5,638 nucleotides of DNA, from contig JAJYSF010000083.1 of NCBI GenBank assembly GCA_021793715.1, positions 1 to 5,638 of the forward strand, written 5' to 3'. Source of the stretch: Actinomycetes bacterium. Its GTDB lineage: Bacteria; Actinomycetota; Actinomycetes; Actinomycetales; Microbacteriaceae. The notes beneath the pieces are model-generated. The model had not been told where the DNA came from, searched no databases, and saw only the letters and a list, made by a program, of their open reading frames with translations. Below are positions 1-5,638 of the stretch, piece after piece. Position numbers and translations under genes: made by a program. The stretch's first letter is position 1; every line of letters starts with the position of its first letter.

Positions 1-427
1 GCATGCGGAACTCCTTCCGCTCGTCGACGTCCCCGTCGTTCTCGACACGGGCGCCGAGGCGATCACCGGTTCGACGAGGATGAAGGCAGCCACCGCGCAG
101 AAGATCACGCTCAACGCGTTCTCCACGGCAACGATGGTGACGCTCGGCAAAACCTATTCGAACCTGATGGTCGACGTCCGTCCGAGCAACGAGAAGCTGC
201 GCACACGCGTGGCCCGCCTCCTCACACAGGCCGCCGACGTCGACATGGTTGCCGCAGAGAAGATGCTCAACGCCGTCGACGACGACGTCAAGACCGCCCT
301 CGTGCTCCTCCTCACGCCCGAGCACGGCCCCACCGACGCAGCGCGCATTGCGTCTGCACGAGTATCACTCGATGCTCATGGCGGTTCTGTCCGCGGCGCT
401 CTGCGTCAGTTCGCAGACGCCCCGTAA
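1..427 (+). CDS. murQ: N-acetylmuramic acid 6-phosphate etherase, C-terminal part (5' end outside window)
   Basis: MurQ is a cytoplasmic enzyme that cleaves the lactyl ether of MurNAc-6-phosphate, giving GlcNAc-6-phosphate and D-lactate during peptidoglycan recycling. The frame is open from base 2 and 141 residues are visible, about half of the usual ~300. The visible part starts in the second half of the SIS (sugar isomerase) fold and carries the MurQ signature TGAEAITGSTRMKAATAQK (bases 47-103), followed by LGKTYSNLMVDVRPSNEKLR. The last ~55 residues form the family's helical tail, with the typical repeated pattern of Ala/Leu helices around 'DDDVKTALVLLL' and 'GGSVRGALRQF'. The ATG at base 80 lies inside the signature motif, so it is an internal Met and not the start. 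The catalytic Glu residues known in E. coli MurQ lie in the missing N-terminal half. It ends in TAA 40 bases before the binding-protein gene and is probably in the same operon. Confidence 0.93.
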   Translation, partial: HAELLPLVDVPVVLDTGAEAITGSTRMKAATAQKITLNAFSTATMVTLGKTYSNLMVDVRPSNEKLRTRVARLLTQAADVDMVAAEKMLNAVDDDVKTALVLLLTPEHGPTDAARIASARVSLDAHGGSVRGALRQFADAP

Positions 428-453
428 CCCCTCTCCAGCAACATTGAACCGAC

Positions 454-460
454 AAAGGAG
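454..460 (+). promoter_or_regulatory. Ribosome binding site of the binding-protein gene
   Basis: AAAGGAG lies 7 bases ahead of the ATG at 468. It is the clearest Shine-Dalgarno sequence in the window. It decides the start of the binding protein, because the open frame continues upstream to 249 inside murQ. A strong site here fits the high expression that binding proteins usually need relative to their permeases. Confidence 0.8.
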
Positions 461-467
461 CGGTCGA

Positions 468-1778
468 ATGAAGACCAGGACGAATCTTCTCATTCCTGCA
501 GCAGGTGTATTGGCCGCAGGCCTCCTCGTGGGATGCGCGCCGAGCGCGAACTCCGGCGGCGCGACAGGCGGCGGCGCGACGGCCGACTGCCCGGACGGTG
601 CCACGGAGCTCAGCCTCTGGTCATGGCGCCCGGAAGACACCGAACAGTACGGCACGATCTTCGACGTGTTCGAGGAAGCCAACCCGTGTATCACGATCGA
701 CCTCCAGGCGTTCAAGAACACGGAGTATCTCCAGATTCTGCAAACGGGACTCGGTGGCTCCGACGGGCACGACGTGGCTCAGGTACGCGCGTATGGTCAG
801 CTGCAGCCGTACATCGAGGGGGGAAGCCTCGTGCCTCTCGACGACATCGTCGACGGCATCGACGACTTCGACCCGACGATCGTTGACGGCGCACGTGGTC
901 AAGAGGATGGCAAGGTATACGGCGTACCATTCGCAACCCAGACACTGCAGATCTTCTACAACAAGAATATCTTCGCCGAACACGGCCTCGAGGTGCCCCA
1001 GACGTGGGACGAGTTCATCGAGGTGAACGAAACCCTCCTCAATGCCGACGTCACGCCCCTCTCAGTCGGAGCGAGGGATTCCTGGATCATCCCCATCGTC
1101 CACGAGGTCTTCGGGTCCGCACAGTACGGTGGCGCCGACTTCCAGGAGCGCATCCTCTCGGGCGATACAGATTTCACCGACCCTGCGTACGTCGCATCGC
1201 TCGAAACGTTCGAGTCGCTCGCCAAGTACATGCCCCAGGACGCTGTCGGGGTCAGCTACACCGACTCTCAGGTGCTGTTCGCCAGTGAGCAGGCCGCCAT
1301 GTTCCCCGGTGGGTCGTTCGAACTGTCGTTCTTCCAGTCCCAAAACCCCGACCTTGAGTTGGGCGTCTTCCAGGCGCCACCTCCCCCGGGTTCGGAGCTC
1401 GACCACAGCGTGACCCCCGCGTACGCAGACGGCAGCTGGGCGATCAACGCGAACTCCTCAAAGCAGGAAGCCGCCGAGACGCTCCTGAACTGGATGGCGA
1501 CCGCGGAGTTCGGTCAGCTCATGGCCGACGAGTTGAAGCAGTTCTCTCCTGTCCCCGGCGTCACCTACGATGACACGGTGATGGCGGAGGAGTGGGAGCT
1601 CTACGAGCAGAACTCGTCGCCTTACCTCCACCTCGTCAGCTTCCGATACGGCGAGCCTCTCGGGAGCACCCTCATGGGCGACGGCGGGCAGGAGCTCCTT
1701 CTCGGCGAGATCACACCGGACGAACTCGCCGAACAGATCCAATCGGGCATCTCGACGTGGTTCACGCCGAAGGGCTGA
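468..1778 (+). CDS. ABC transporter sugar-binding lipoprotein (family 1 extracellular solute-binding protein)
   Basis: This is the extracytoplasmic receptor of a CUT1-type carbohydrate importer, 436 residues long and within the usual range. The first 23 residues form a lipoprotein signal: basic MKTRTN, a hydrophobic core, then the lipobox LVGC with Cys23 as the lipidation site. A Ser/Gly/Ala-rich linker (about 24-39) leads into the binding fold. Family features are 'ELSLWSWRPED' (about 47-57), where an N-terminal strand with Trp is typical, then 'GKVYGVPFATQTLQIFYNK', 'PQTWDEFIE', 'FASEQAAMFPGGSFELSFF' and 'YADGSWAINANSSKQEAA'. The start at 468 is chosen for its Shine-Dalgarno site and correct signal peptide; the longer frame from 249 overlaps murQ and would bury the signal. 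The two permease genes follow 13 bases later. Location between murQ and nanE suggests MurNAc, ManNAc or a related amino sugar or muropeptide fragment as ligand, which is inference. The mature domain has only two Cys, 41 and 74. Confidence 0.93.
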   Translation: MKTRTNLLIPAAGVLAAGLLVGCAPSANSGGATGGGATADCPDGATELSLWSWRPEDTEQYGTIFDVFEEANPCITIDLQAFKNTEYLQILQTGLGGSDGHDVAQVRAYGQLQPYIEGGSLVPLDDIVDGIDDFDPTIVDGARGQEDGKVYGVPFATQTLQIFYNKNIFAEHGLEVPQTWDEFIEVNETLLNADVTPLSVGARDSWIIPIVHEVFGSAQYGGADFQERILSGDTDFTDPAYVASLETFESLAKYMPQDAVGVSYTDSQVLFASEQAAMFPGGSFELSFFQSQNPDLELGVFQAPPPPGSELDHSVTPAYADGSWAINANSSKQEAAETLLNWMATAEFGQLMADELKQFSPVPGVTYDDTVMAEEWELYEQNSSPYLHLVSFRYGEPLGSTLMGDGGQELLLGEITPDELAEQIQSGISTWFTPKG

Positions 1779-1791
1779 TGGGCGCGAACTC

Positions 1792-2736
1792 ATGCCGCGT
1801 TCTGTGATCCGACGGAGGCGCCCCGGCTCAGCCGGGGTGCTCTCCGTGTCCGCTGCTGGGTACTTCGTGCTGCCCGCGTTCGTCATCTTCGCCGTCTTCG
1901 TCCTCTACCCGATGGTCACCGCGCTAACGTACTCGTTCTTCGAATGGCGCGGCATCGCGCGCGGCGAGTTCGTCGGCCTGCAGAACTTCATCACGCTCTT
2001 CACGAGCGAGCCGTACGCGAGCGACGTCCCCCGCGCCTTCGCTCACAACTTCCTCCTGTTCGCGGCAGCGATGGTCGTGCAGAACTCCGTCGGCCTGTTG
2101 CTCGCGAACCTGCTCCACCGAGTTGGCCGTCTGCGGCGCTTCTTCCAGACGGTCTTCACGATGCCCTACCTCGTGAGCCCTCTCGTCATCGGCTACCTCT
2201 GGTCGCTTCTCCTCTCCCCACTGTTCGGACCGGTCAACGCATTCCTCAAGTTGATCGGCCTCGAGTCGTTCGCTCAGCCGTGGCTCGGCCAGCCGAGCAC
2301 CGCGATCTGGGTGGTCGTCCTCGTCACCGCCTGGCAGTGGGTGGGCTTCCCGCTGTTGCTCTACGGAGCCGCCCTCGGCGGGATTCCTCAGGAGATCGAG
2401 GAAGCGGCATCACTCGACGGCGCGTCCGCCTGGCAGCGATTCAGTCAAATCAGCCTCCCGATGATCCTTCCCGTCATCGGCACGGTCAGCGTCCTGACGT
2501 TCATCGGCGCCATGGAAGCGTTCCCGATCCCGTATGCGCTCGGTGGATCCTCCGGCAGCCCAGCTGGCGCCACCGACGTGATGTCGCTTGTGTTCTACCG
2601 CACGTCGTTCGAATCGGGCACGACGAACGCAATCGGGGTGTCCTCGGCGATAGCGATCACGCTCTTTCTCGTGATCTTCGGCTGCTCCGTCCTGTTTACG
2701 CAATGGTTCCGCCGCACCGAACGAAAGCTGTTCTGA
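1792..2736 (+). CDS. Sugar ABC transporter permease, MalF/UgpA type
   Basis: A 314-residue inner-membrane subunit that forms half of the transport channel. About six hydrophobic segments can be read at roughly 22-48, 83-109, 116-142, 170-195, 224-248 and 281-305. The EAA loop that docks the ATPase lies before the fifth segment: EAA at 204-206, the invariant Gly210 and Leu222-Pro223, the binding-protein-dependent transport permease signature. The arginine-rich N-terminus (RSVIRRRR) and C-terminus (RRTERK) fit the cytoplasmic side. Order and length match the first permease of CUT1 systems (MalF-like without the large periplasmic loop). The ATG at 1792 is 13 bases after the binding protein's stop and has no good Shine-Dalgarno site, so it probably depends on translation of the gene before it. 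The substrate cannot be read from this subunit. Confidence 0.93.
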   Translation: MPRSVIRRRRPGSAGVLSVSAAGYFVLPAFVIFAVFVLYPMVTALTYSFFEWRGIARGEFVGLQNFITLFTSEPYASDVPRAFAHNFLLFAAAMVVQNSVGLLLANLLHRVGRLRRFFQTVFTMPYLVSPLVIGYLWSLLLSPLFGPVNAFLKLIGLESFAQPWLGQPSTAIWVVVLVTAWQWVGFPLLLYGAALGGIPQEIEEAASLDGASAWQRFSQISLPMILPVIGTVSVLTFIGAMEAFPIPYALGGSSGSPAGATDVMSLVFYRTSFESGTTNAIGVSSAIAITLFLVIFGCSVLFTQWFRRTERKLF

Positions 2737-3623
2737 TGTCTGCGACATATGCAATCACGACCCCCGCACGTCGACCGCGTTCACGCACCGCTCCGGGGTT
2801 ACGCCAGCGCGGCGGCACGCGCGTGCTTGTCGGCATCATCCTCTGGGGTTACGCCTTCATCGCAGTCGCTCCGCTGCTCGTCATGGTGACGAACTCAGTG
2901 CGCACGAATCAACAGCTGGCCACCGAGCCCCTCGGCTTGCCTTCCGCACCCGATTTCACGAGCTATCAGCGCGCCTGGATCGAAGCGTCCTTTGGGACGT
3001 ACTTCTGGAACTCCCTGGTGGTCACGGTCACTGCGGTAGCGCTGTCGACGGTGGTGTCGTTGCTCGCGGCATACGGACTCGCGCGGTCGAACTCCCGCGT
3101 CATGCAGGCCATCGAGTCGGTTTTCGTCTCCGGCCTCATGATGCCCGTCTTCCTCATGATCGTTCCGGTCTTCTACCTACTCGATTCCTTCGGACTCGTC
3201 AGCACCCGTTCGGGACTCATCCTCGTGTACGCCGCCGTCAGCATCCCGTTCGAAGTCTTCGTACTGTCGACCTTCATCCGACAGCTCCCGCTTGAGCTCG
3301 AGGAAGCGGCAAGGATCGATGGAGCGAGCTCGCTCCGTGTGTTCTGGACGGTTATCGTTCCGCTGGTACGTCCGGCGATCGCAACGGTCGTGATCTTCCG
3401 CTTCGTGCCGATCTGGAACGACTTCTTCTATCCGCTGATCCTCATCCGCGATCCTGACAACTACACACTTCCCGTCGGTCTCACGTCGTTCTTCGGTGAG
3501 TACCAGACCGATTGGTCGACTCTCTTCGCTGGCCTGGTGATCGCCACGCTTCCGCTGATCGTCCTCTTCCTCGTGGCGACAAAGCAGATCATCGCGGGTC
3601 TCACCGCCGGGATGGGGAAGTAG
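2736..3623 (+). CDS. Sugar ABC transporter permease, MalG/LacG type
   Basis: This is the second channel subunit, 295 residues, pairing with the permease just upstream. Hydrophobic segments are at roughly 29-52, 90-114, 125-148, 158-180, 212-235 and 261-284. The EAA docking loop has EAA at 190-192, Gly196 and Pro209, within 'ELEEAARIDGASS'. The 'FYPLILI' stretch after 'IWNDFF' is typical of the MalG branch, as is the C-terminal end near 'QIIAGLTAGMGK' (compare the common ending Q..ivaGLtaGavKG). The ATG at 2736 shares its A with the upstream TGA stop (TGATG), so translation is probably coupled; no clear Shine-Dalgarno site precedes it. The frame remains open upstream to 1944, but that part is a shadow of the first permease. 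No ATPase gene follows, as is common for actinobacterial sugar importers that share one ATPase. Confidence 0.93.
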   Translation: MSATYAITTPARRPRSRTAPGLRQRGGTRVLVGIILWGYAFIAVAPLLVMVTNSVRTNQQLATEPLGLPSAPDFTSYQRAWIEASFGTYFWNSLVVTVTAVALSTVVSLLAAYGLARSNSRVMQAIESVFVSGLMMPVFLMIVPVFYLLDSFGLVSTRSGLILVYAAVSIPFEVFVLSTFIRQLPLELEEAARIDGASSLRVFWTVIVPLVRPAIATVVIFRFVPIWNDFFYPLILIRDPDNYTLPVGLTSFFGEYQTDWSTLFAGLVIATLPLIVLFLVATKQIIAGLTAGMGK

Positions 3624-3627
3624 CACG

Positions 3628-4629
3628 ATGGCACACGCGACGGGGGCGGACGGCGTCGTCGGCATCGACATCGGCGGTTCGGGAAGTCGCGCGGTCTGGC
3701 GTGCGATCGACGGTTCCGACGAGGTGCGCGTCGAGGGCCCGCCGGTTCGAGTAGCTGTGGGCGGCGCCAGTCTTGCCGTGACGATCCGTGAAGTCCTCAG
3801 CGTGCTCATCGACGCCGTCGGCGACGATTTGGCGCGCTCGACCAGCGCGGTGTGCGTCGGCGCCACCGGTCTTCTCGGCCTCACCCCACGCCTCGACGAT
3901 GCGTTCACCGCCGCGCAGTCCCTTCTGCCGCAGTCGGGCGTGCTCGTGGCGTCCGACGCCGTCACAGCGACGGTCGGCGCGCTCGGCGGACGACCGGGCG
4001 CCGTGATCGCCGCGGGCACCGGGGCAATCGCTCTCGGCACCGACTTGGGTCGCGTCTGGCAACGCGTCGACGGCTGGGGCCACGTCTTCGGCGACCGCGG
4101 TTCCGGATCATGGATCGGTGCCGCGGCACTACGCGCCGCCACAGAGCAGCACGATGGCCGCCGCGAAGACGCCGCCGATCTGCTCGAAGAATGCCGTCGT
4201 GTGCTCGGGCCGACCCGCGGTTGGCCGGCCGTGATCTACACCAACGACCAGCGCGCCGGGGTCCTCGCATCACTCGTGCCGGGCGTCATCGCACTCGCGA
4301 AGTCGGGAAGTATCGTCGCCGCACGTATTTGCCACGAAGCCGGGTCTCACCTCGCCCGCACTCTCGCCGCGGCGATCATTCCCGGTGTGCCGATGACCGC
4401 GGCGTGGACAGGTACGCTCCTCTCCTCAGTCGGCCCGATAGCGACTGCGTTCCAACGCGAGTTCCGCGACCTCGTTCCCGGAGCGGCTCTGCGCCCGCCG
4501 GCGGGGTCGCCTCTCGATGGCGCTCTTGCTCTCGCCACACAGGCCGCCACCGACTCTTCACCGCCTGCCGTCGTCCACACCGATTTCGCCGCTTGGCGCC
4601 GCAGCGCCTCCGAGAGGAAAACCCCATGA
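3628..4629 (+). CDS. BadF/BadG/BcrA/BcrD-family amino-sugar kinase (GlcNAc/MurNAc kinase-like)
   Basis: A 333-residue cytoplasmic kinase of the actin/hexokinase ATPase fold. Visible motifs are the first phosphate loop 'GIDIGGSGSR' (12-21, Asp14), 'GATGLLG' (78-84), 'SDAVTA' with Asp110 as the likely catalytic base by comparison with N-acetylglucosamine kinases, the second phosphate loop 'AAGTGAIALG' (128-137), 'GWGHVFGDRGSGSWIG' typical of the GlcNAc kinase branch, and 'WTGTLLSS' (260-267) at the adenosine site. It likely transfers phosphate from ATP to O6 of an N-acetylated amino sugar. Family members include GlcNAc kinases and the MurNAc/GlcNAc kinase MurK of Clostridium. Given the flanking murQ and nanE, MurNAc and/or ManNAc are good candidate substrates; this is inference. 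It starts 4 bases after the permease stop, with GGGGAAG at 3614-3620 as a plausible Shine-Dalgarno site. Its stop overlaps the nanE start by four bases (ATGA). A few N-terminal residues (MAHATGADG) precede the fold. Confidence 0.88.
   Translation: MAHATGADGVVGIDIGGSGSRAVWRAIDGSDEVRVEGPPVRVAVGGASLAVTIREVLSVLIDAVGDDLARSTSAVCVGATGLLGLTPRLDDAFTAAQSLLPQSGVLVASDAVTATVGALGGRPGAVIAAGTGAIALGTDLGRVWQRVDGWGHVFGDRGSGSWIGAAALRAATEQHDGRREDAADLLEECRRVLGPTRGWPAVIYTNDQRAGVLASLVPGVIALAKSGSIVAARICHEAGSHLARTLAAAIIPGVPMTAAWTGTLLSSVGPIATAFQREFRDLVPGAALRPPAGSPLDGALALATQAATDSSPPAVVHTDFAAWRRSASERKTP
4613..4617 (+). promoter_or_regulatory. Ribosome binding site of nanE
   Basis: AGAGG, followed by an A-rich spacer, lies 8 bases ahead of the nanE ATG at 4626 and inside the end of the kinase gene. 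It supports the start at the ATGA overlap over the longer open frame that runs back to 3852 inside the kinase. Confidence 0.6.
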
Positions 4630-5327
4630 GTGCATCGCGACTCTCGTCATCCACCGTCATCGCCACCCTCGCGGGGGGCCTCATCGTCTCCTGCCAGGCT
4701 CGTGTCGACAACCCCTTGAACGGACCAGAGTTCATGGGGCCGATCGCACGGGCCGCGGAGCTCGGGGGTGCGGTGGGAATCCGCGCGGAAGGCGCCGCCG
4801 ACATAGCCGCCGTGCGCTCTCACACCGATCTTCCCGTCATCGGGATCCGAAAGGACTTCGACAATGGGCCGCTGTACATCACGCCCACCCTCGCGGCGGC
4901 GCTCGAGATCAGGGATGCCGGAGCGGACATCATCGCGCTCGACGCCACGGACCGCCCGCGTCCGAACGGCGTAACCGCGCGACAGCTGATCAGCGACGTG
5001 CGACGCGAGTGCGGGCGTCCCGTGATGGCCGACATCGACGACGAGGCAACGGGACTCGCGGCCGCGGACGCTGGCGCTGAGCTGATCGCCACGACCCTCT
5101 CGGGCTACACGGGAGGCGAGGTGCCCGCCGAAGCGGATTACACGCTCATCGAACGGCTCGCCGATCGTGGACTGACCGTCGTAGCCGAGGGCCGCCTGCG
5201 CACGGCAGACGATGCCCGACGCGCATTCGACGCCGGTGCTCACGCCGTCGTCATCGGCACCGCGATCACCAATCCGTGGCGCATCACCGAGCGAATCGTG
5301 CGCGGTATGAGCGCCGCCGACGCGTAG
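4626..5327 (+). CDS. nanE: N-acetylmannosamine-6-phosphate 2-epimerase
   Basis: NanE interconverts ManNAc-6-phosphate and GlcNAc-6-phosphate, normally a step of sialic acid and ManNAc use in the cytoplasm. The protein has 233 residues, full length for this (beta/alpha)8-barrel family (~230). Motifs run along the barrel: 'GGLIVSCQA' (17-25), 'GAVGIRAEG' (48-56), 'LPVIGIRK' (69-76) with Lys76 the likely catalytic base, 'GADIIALDATDRPRP', 'MADIDDEATGLAAADAGAE', 'TTLSGYT', 'VVAEGR' with Glu188 matching the second conserved catalytic residue of characterised NanE enzymes, and the phosphate-binding end 'VIGTAITNPWRIT'. The start is the ATG overlapping the kinase stop (ATGA), with AGAGG ahead of it. 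It is the last gene of the cluster. NanA (sialic acid lyase) and the usual ROK-type NanK are not beside it; the BadF-type kinase occupies the kinase position. Confidence 0.95.
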   Translation: MSASRLSSSTVIATLAGGLIVSCQARVDNPLNGPEFMGPIARAAELGGAVGIRAEGAADIAAVRSHTDLPVIGIRKDFDNGPLYITPTLAAALEIRDAGADIIALDATDRPRPNGVTARQLISDVRRECGRPVMADIDDEATGLAAADAGAELIATTLSGYTGGEVPAEADYTLIERLADRGLTVVAEGRLRTADDARRAFDAGAHAVVIGTAITNPWRITERIVRGMSAADA

Positions 5328-5344
5328 CGATCGGCCCGGCGTGA

Positions 5345-5638
5345 TCAGGAGGCCTCGCCCTCCACGGGTTCGAGGCCGATGAACTTCATCCGGTCTTCGC
5401 CGTAGAAGCACGTCTGCAGGGCGAGCTCGCCGTCGAGCCCGACGATGTCGTCGACGGTCGCCCACGTCTTCGGCGTGTAGACGATGTCGACCACTTCGTA
5501 CACCTGATCGTCGCCGTCGAGCTGGATCCGCTGCCCGGACTCCCATGGCAGCAGCACGTCGCCGGCGCAATTGTTATGTGCGGCCCACACCGGCGGCACG
5601 TCGCCGTGCTCATAGGAACTCATCTCAGTGAACGTGCC
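5345..5638 (-). CDS. Probable sortase-fold protein, C-terminal part (5' end outside window)
   Basis: The frame is open from the right edge to a TGA at 5345-5347, giving 97 visible residues. An ATG at 5621-5623 could be read as a start for a 92-residue protein, but there is no Shine-Dalgarno site before it and the frame continues upstream in phase (GTFTE), so a longer gene cut by the window edge is more likely. The fragment resembles the last two thirds of a sortase domain: 'WAAHNN' with His21 of the fragment, a 'GQRIQLDGDDQVYEVVDI' strand pair as in 'GD.I....g..Y.V', then 'LALQTC' with Cys77 in place of the sortase TLxTC motif, and Arg83 in 'GEDRMKFIGLEP'. His, Cys and Arg are the sortase catalytic triad. 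Sortases are surface transpeptidases; signal or membrane segments would be upstream and unseen. It converges on nanE with 17 bases between stops and is probably unrelated to the sugar cluster. The family call rests on motif reading only. Confidence 0.55.
   Translation of the reverse strand, partial: GTFTEMSSYEHGDVPPVWAAHNNCAGDVLLPWESGQRIQLDGDDQVYEVVDIVYTPKTWATVDDIVGLDGELALQTCFYGEDRMKFIGLEPVEGEAS
5351..5377 (+). terminator. Possible terminator hairpin after nanE
   Basis: GGCCTCG (5351-5357) pairs with CGAGGCC (5371-5377), and CCC (5358-5360) with GGG (5366-5368), giving ten G/C-rich pairs, a two-base TT bulge and a five-base loop. It starts 23 bases after the nanE stop. No T-run follows, so it is not a classical intrinsic terminator, although U-poor hairpins are often proposed in high-GC Gram-positives. 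It lies inside the last codons of the convergent gene, so the symmetry could also be coding coincidence. Confidence 0.35.

Noticed and set aside
249..467. N-terminal extension of the binding-protein frame starting at 249
   Set aside because: It overlaps murQ, would bury the lipoprotein signal peptide, and the ATG at 468 has a strong Shine-Dalgarno site.
428..467. Search for an operator or promoter between murQ and the binding-protein gene
   Set aside because: The 40-base gap holds the Shine-Dalgarno site but I see no convincing palindrome, -10/-35 pair or terminator hairpin.
1944..2735. N-terminal extension of the second permease frame
   Set aside because: Overlaps the first permease in another frame and reads as Arg-rich sequence without membrane segments; the true start is the TGATG overlap at 2736.
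3177..4142. Minus-strand open frame of 321 residues across the second permease and the kinase
   Set aside because: Antisense to two well-supported genes; composition is rich in Pro, Arg, Thr and Ser with no recognisable domain.
3852..4625. N-terminal extension of the nanE frame, which would look like a fusion protein
   Set aside because: It is the shifted reading of the kinase gene, extremely Arg-rich, and nanE has its own Shine-Dalgarno site and a full-length barrel from 4626.
4647..5570. Long minus-strand open frame (307 residues) across nanE and the convergent gene
   Set aside because: It is antisense to nanE, which has complete family motifs, and its translation is a low-complexity Arg/Gly/Asp-rich sequence typical of shadow frames in GC-rich DNA.
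5621..5623. ATG as the true start of a 92-residue minus-strand protein
   Set aside because: No Shine-Dalgarno site precedes it and the frame stays open to the window edge; a sortase domain would need more N-terminal sequence.

Overview
The window is GC-rich. Codon use, many long antisense shadow frames and the transporter layout point to a high-GC Gram-positive (Actinomycetota, plausibly a Microbacteriaceae relative); the exact taxon is inferred. It holds one tightly packed plus-strand cluster for import and breakdown of N-acetylated amino sugars, then the 3' end of a convergent minus-strand gene. No RNA genes, mobile elements, CRISPR arrays or tandem repeats were seen.

Layout: (1) 1-427, the C-terminal half of a MurNAc-6-phosphate etherase (murQ), entering from the left edge. 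(2) 468-1778, a lipoprotein sugar-binding protein of the ABC (CUT1-type) class. (3) 1792-2736 and 2736-3623, the two matching permeases. (4) 3628-4629, a BadF/BadG-type amino-sugar kinase. (5) 4626-5327, N-acetylmannosamine-6-phosphate 2-epimerase (nanE). (6) 5345-5638 on the minus strand, the C-terminal end of a probable sortase-fold protein running off the right edge. The plus-strand genes are separated by 40, 13, -1, 4 and -4 bases, so they are almost certainly one transcript. A GC-rich hairpin at 5351-5377 sits just beyond nanE.

Proposed pathway (inference from family knowledge): the binding protein and two permeases bring in an amino sugar, powered by an ATPase encoded elsewhere. The kinase phosphorylates the sugar at C6. 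MurQ converts MurNAc-6P to GlcNAc-6P plus D-lactate, and NanE converts ManNAc-6P to GlcNAc-6P, so two branches meet at GlcNAc-6P. The deacetylase and deaminase that would follow (NagA, NagB) and a sialic-acid lyase (NanA) are not in the window. The cluster therefore looks like cell-wall sugar (MurNAc) and ManNAc salvage. The substrate of the transporter and the preference of the kinase cannot be settled from sequence alone.
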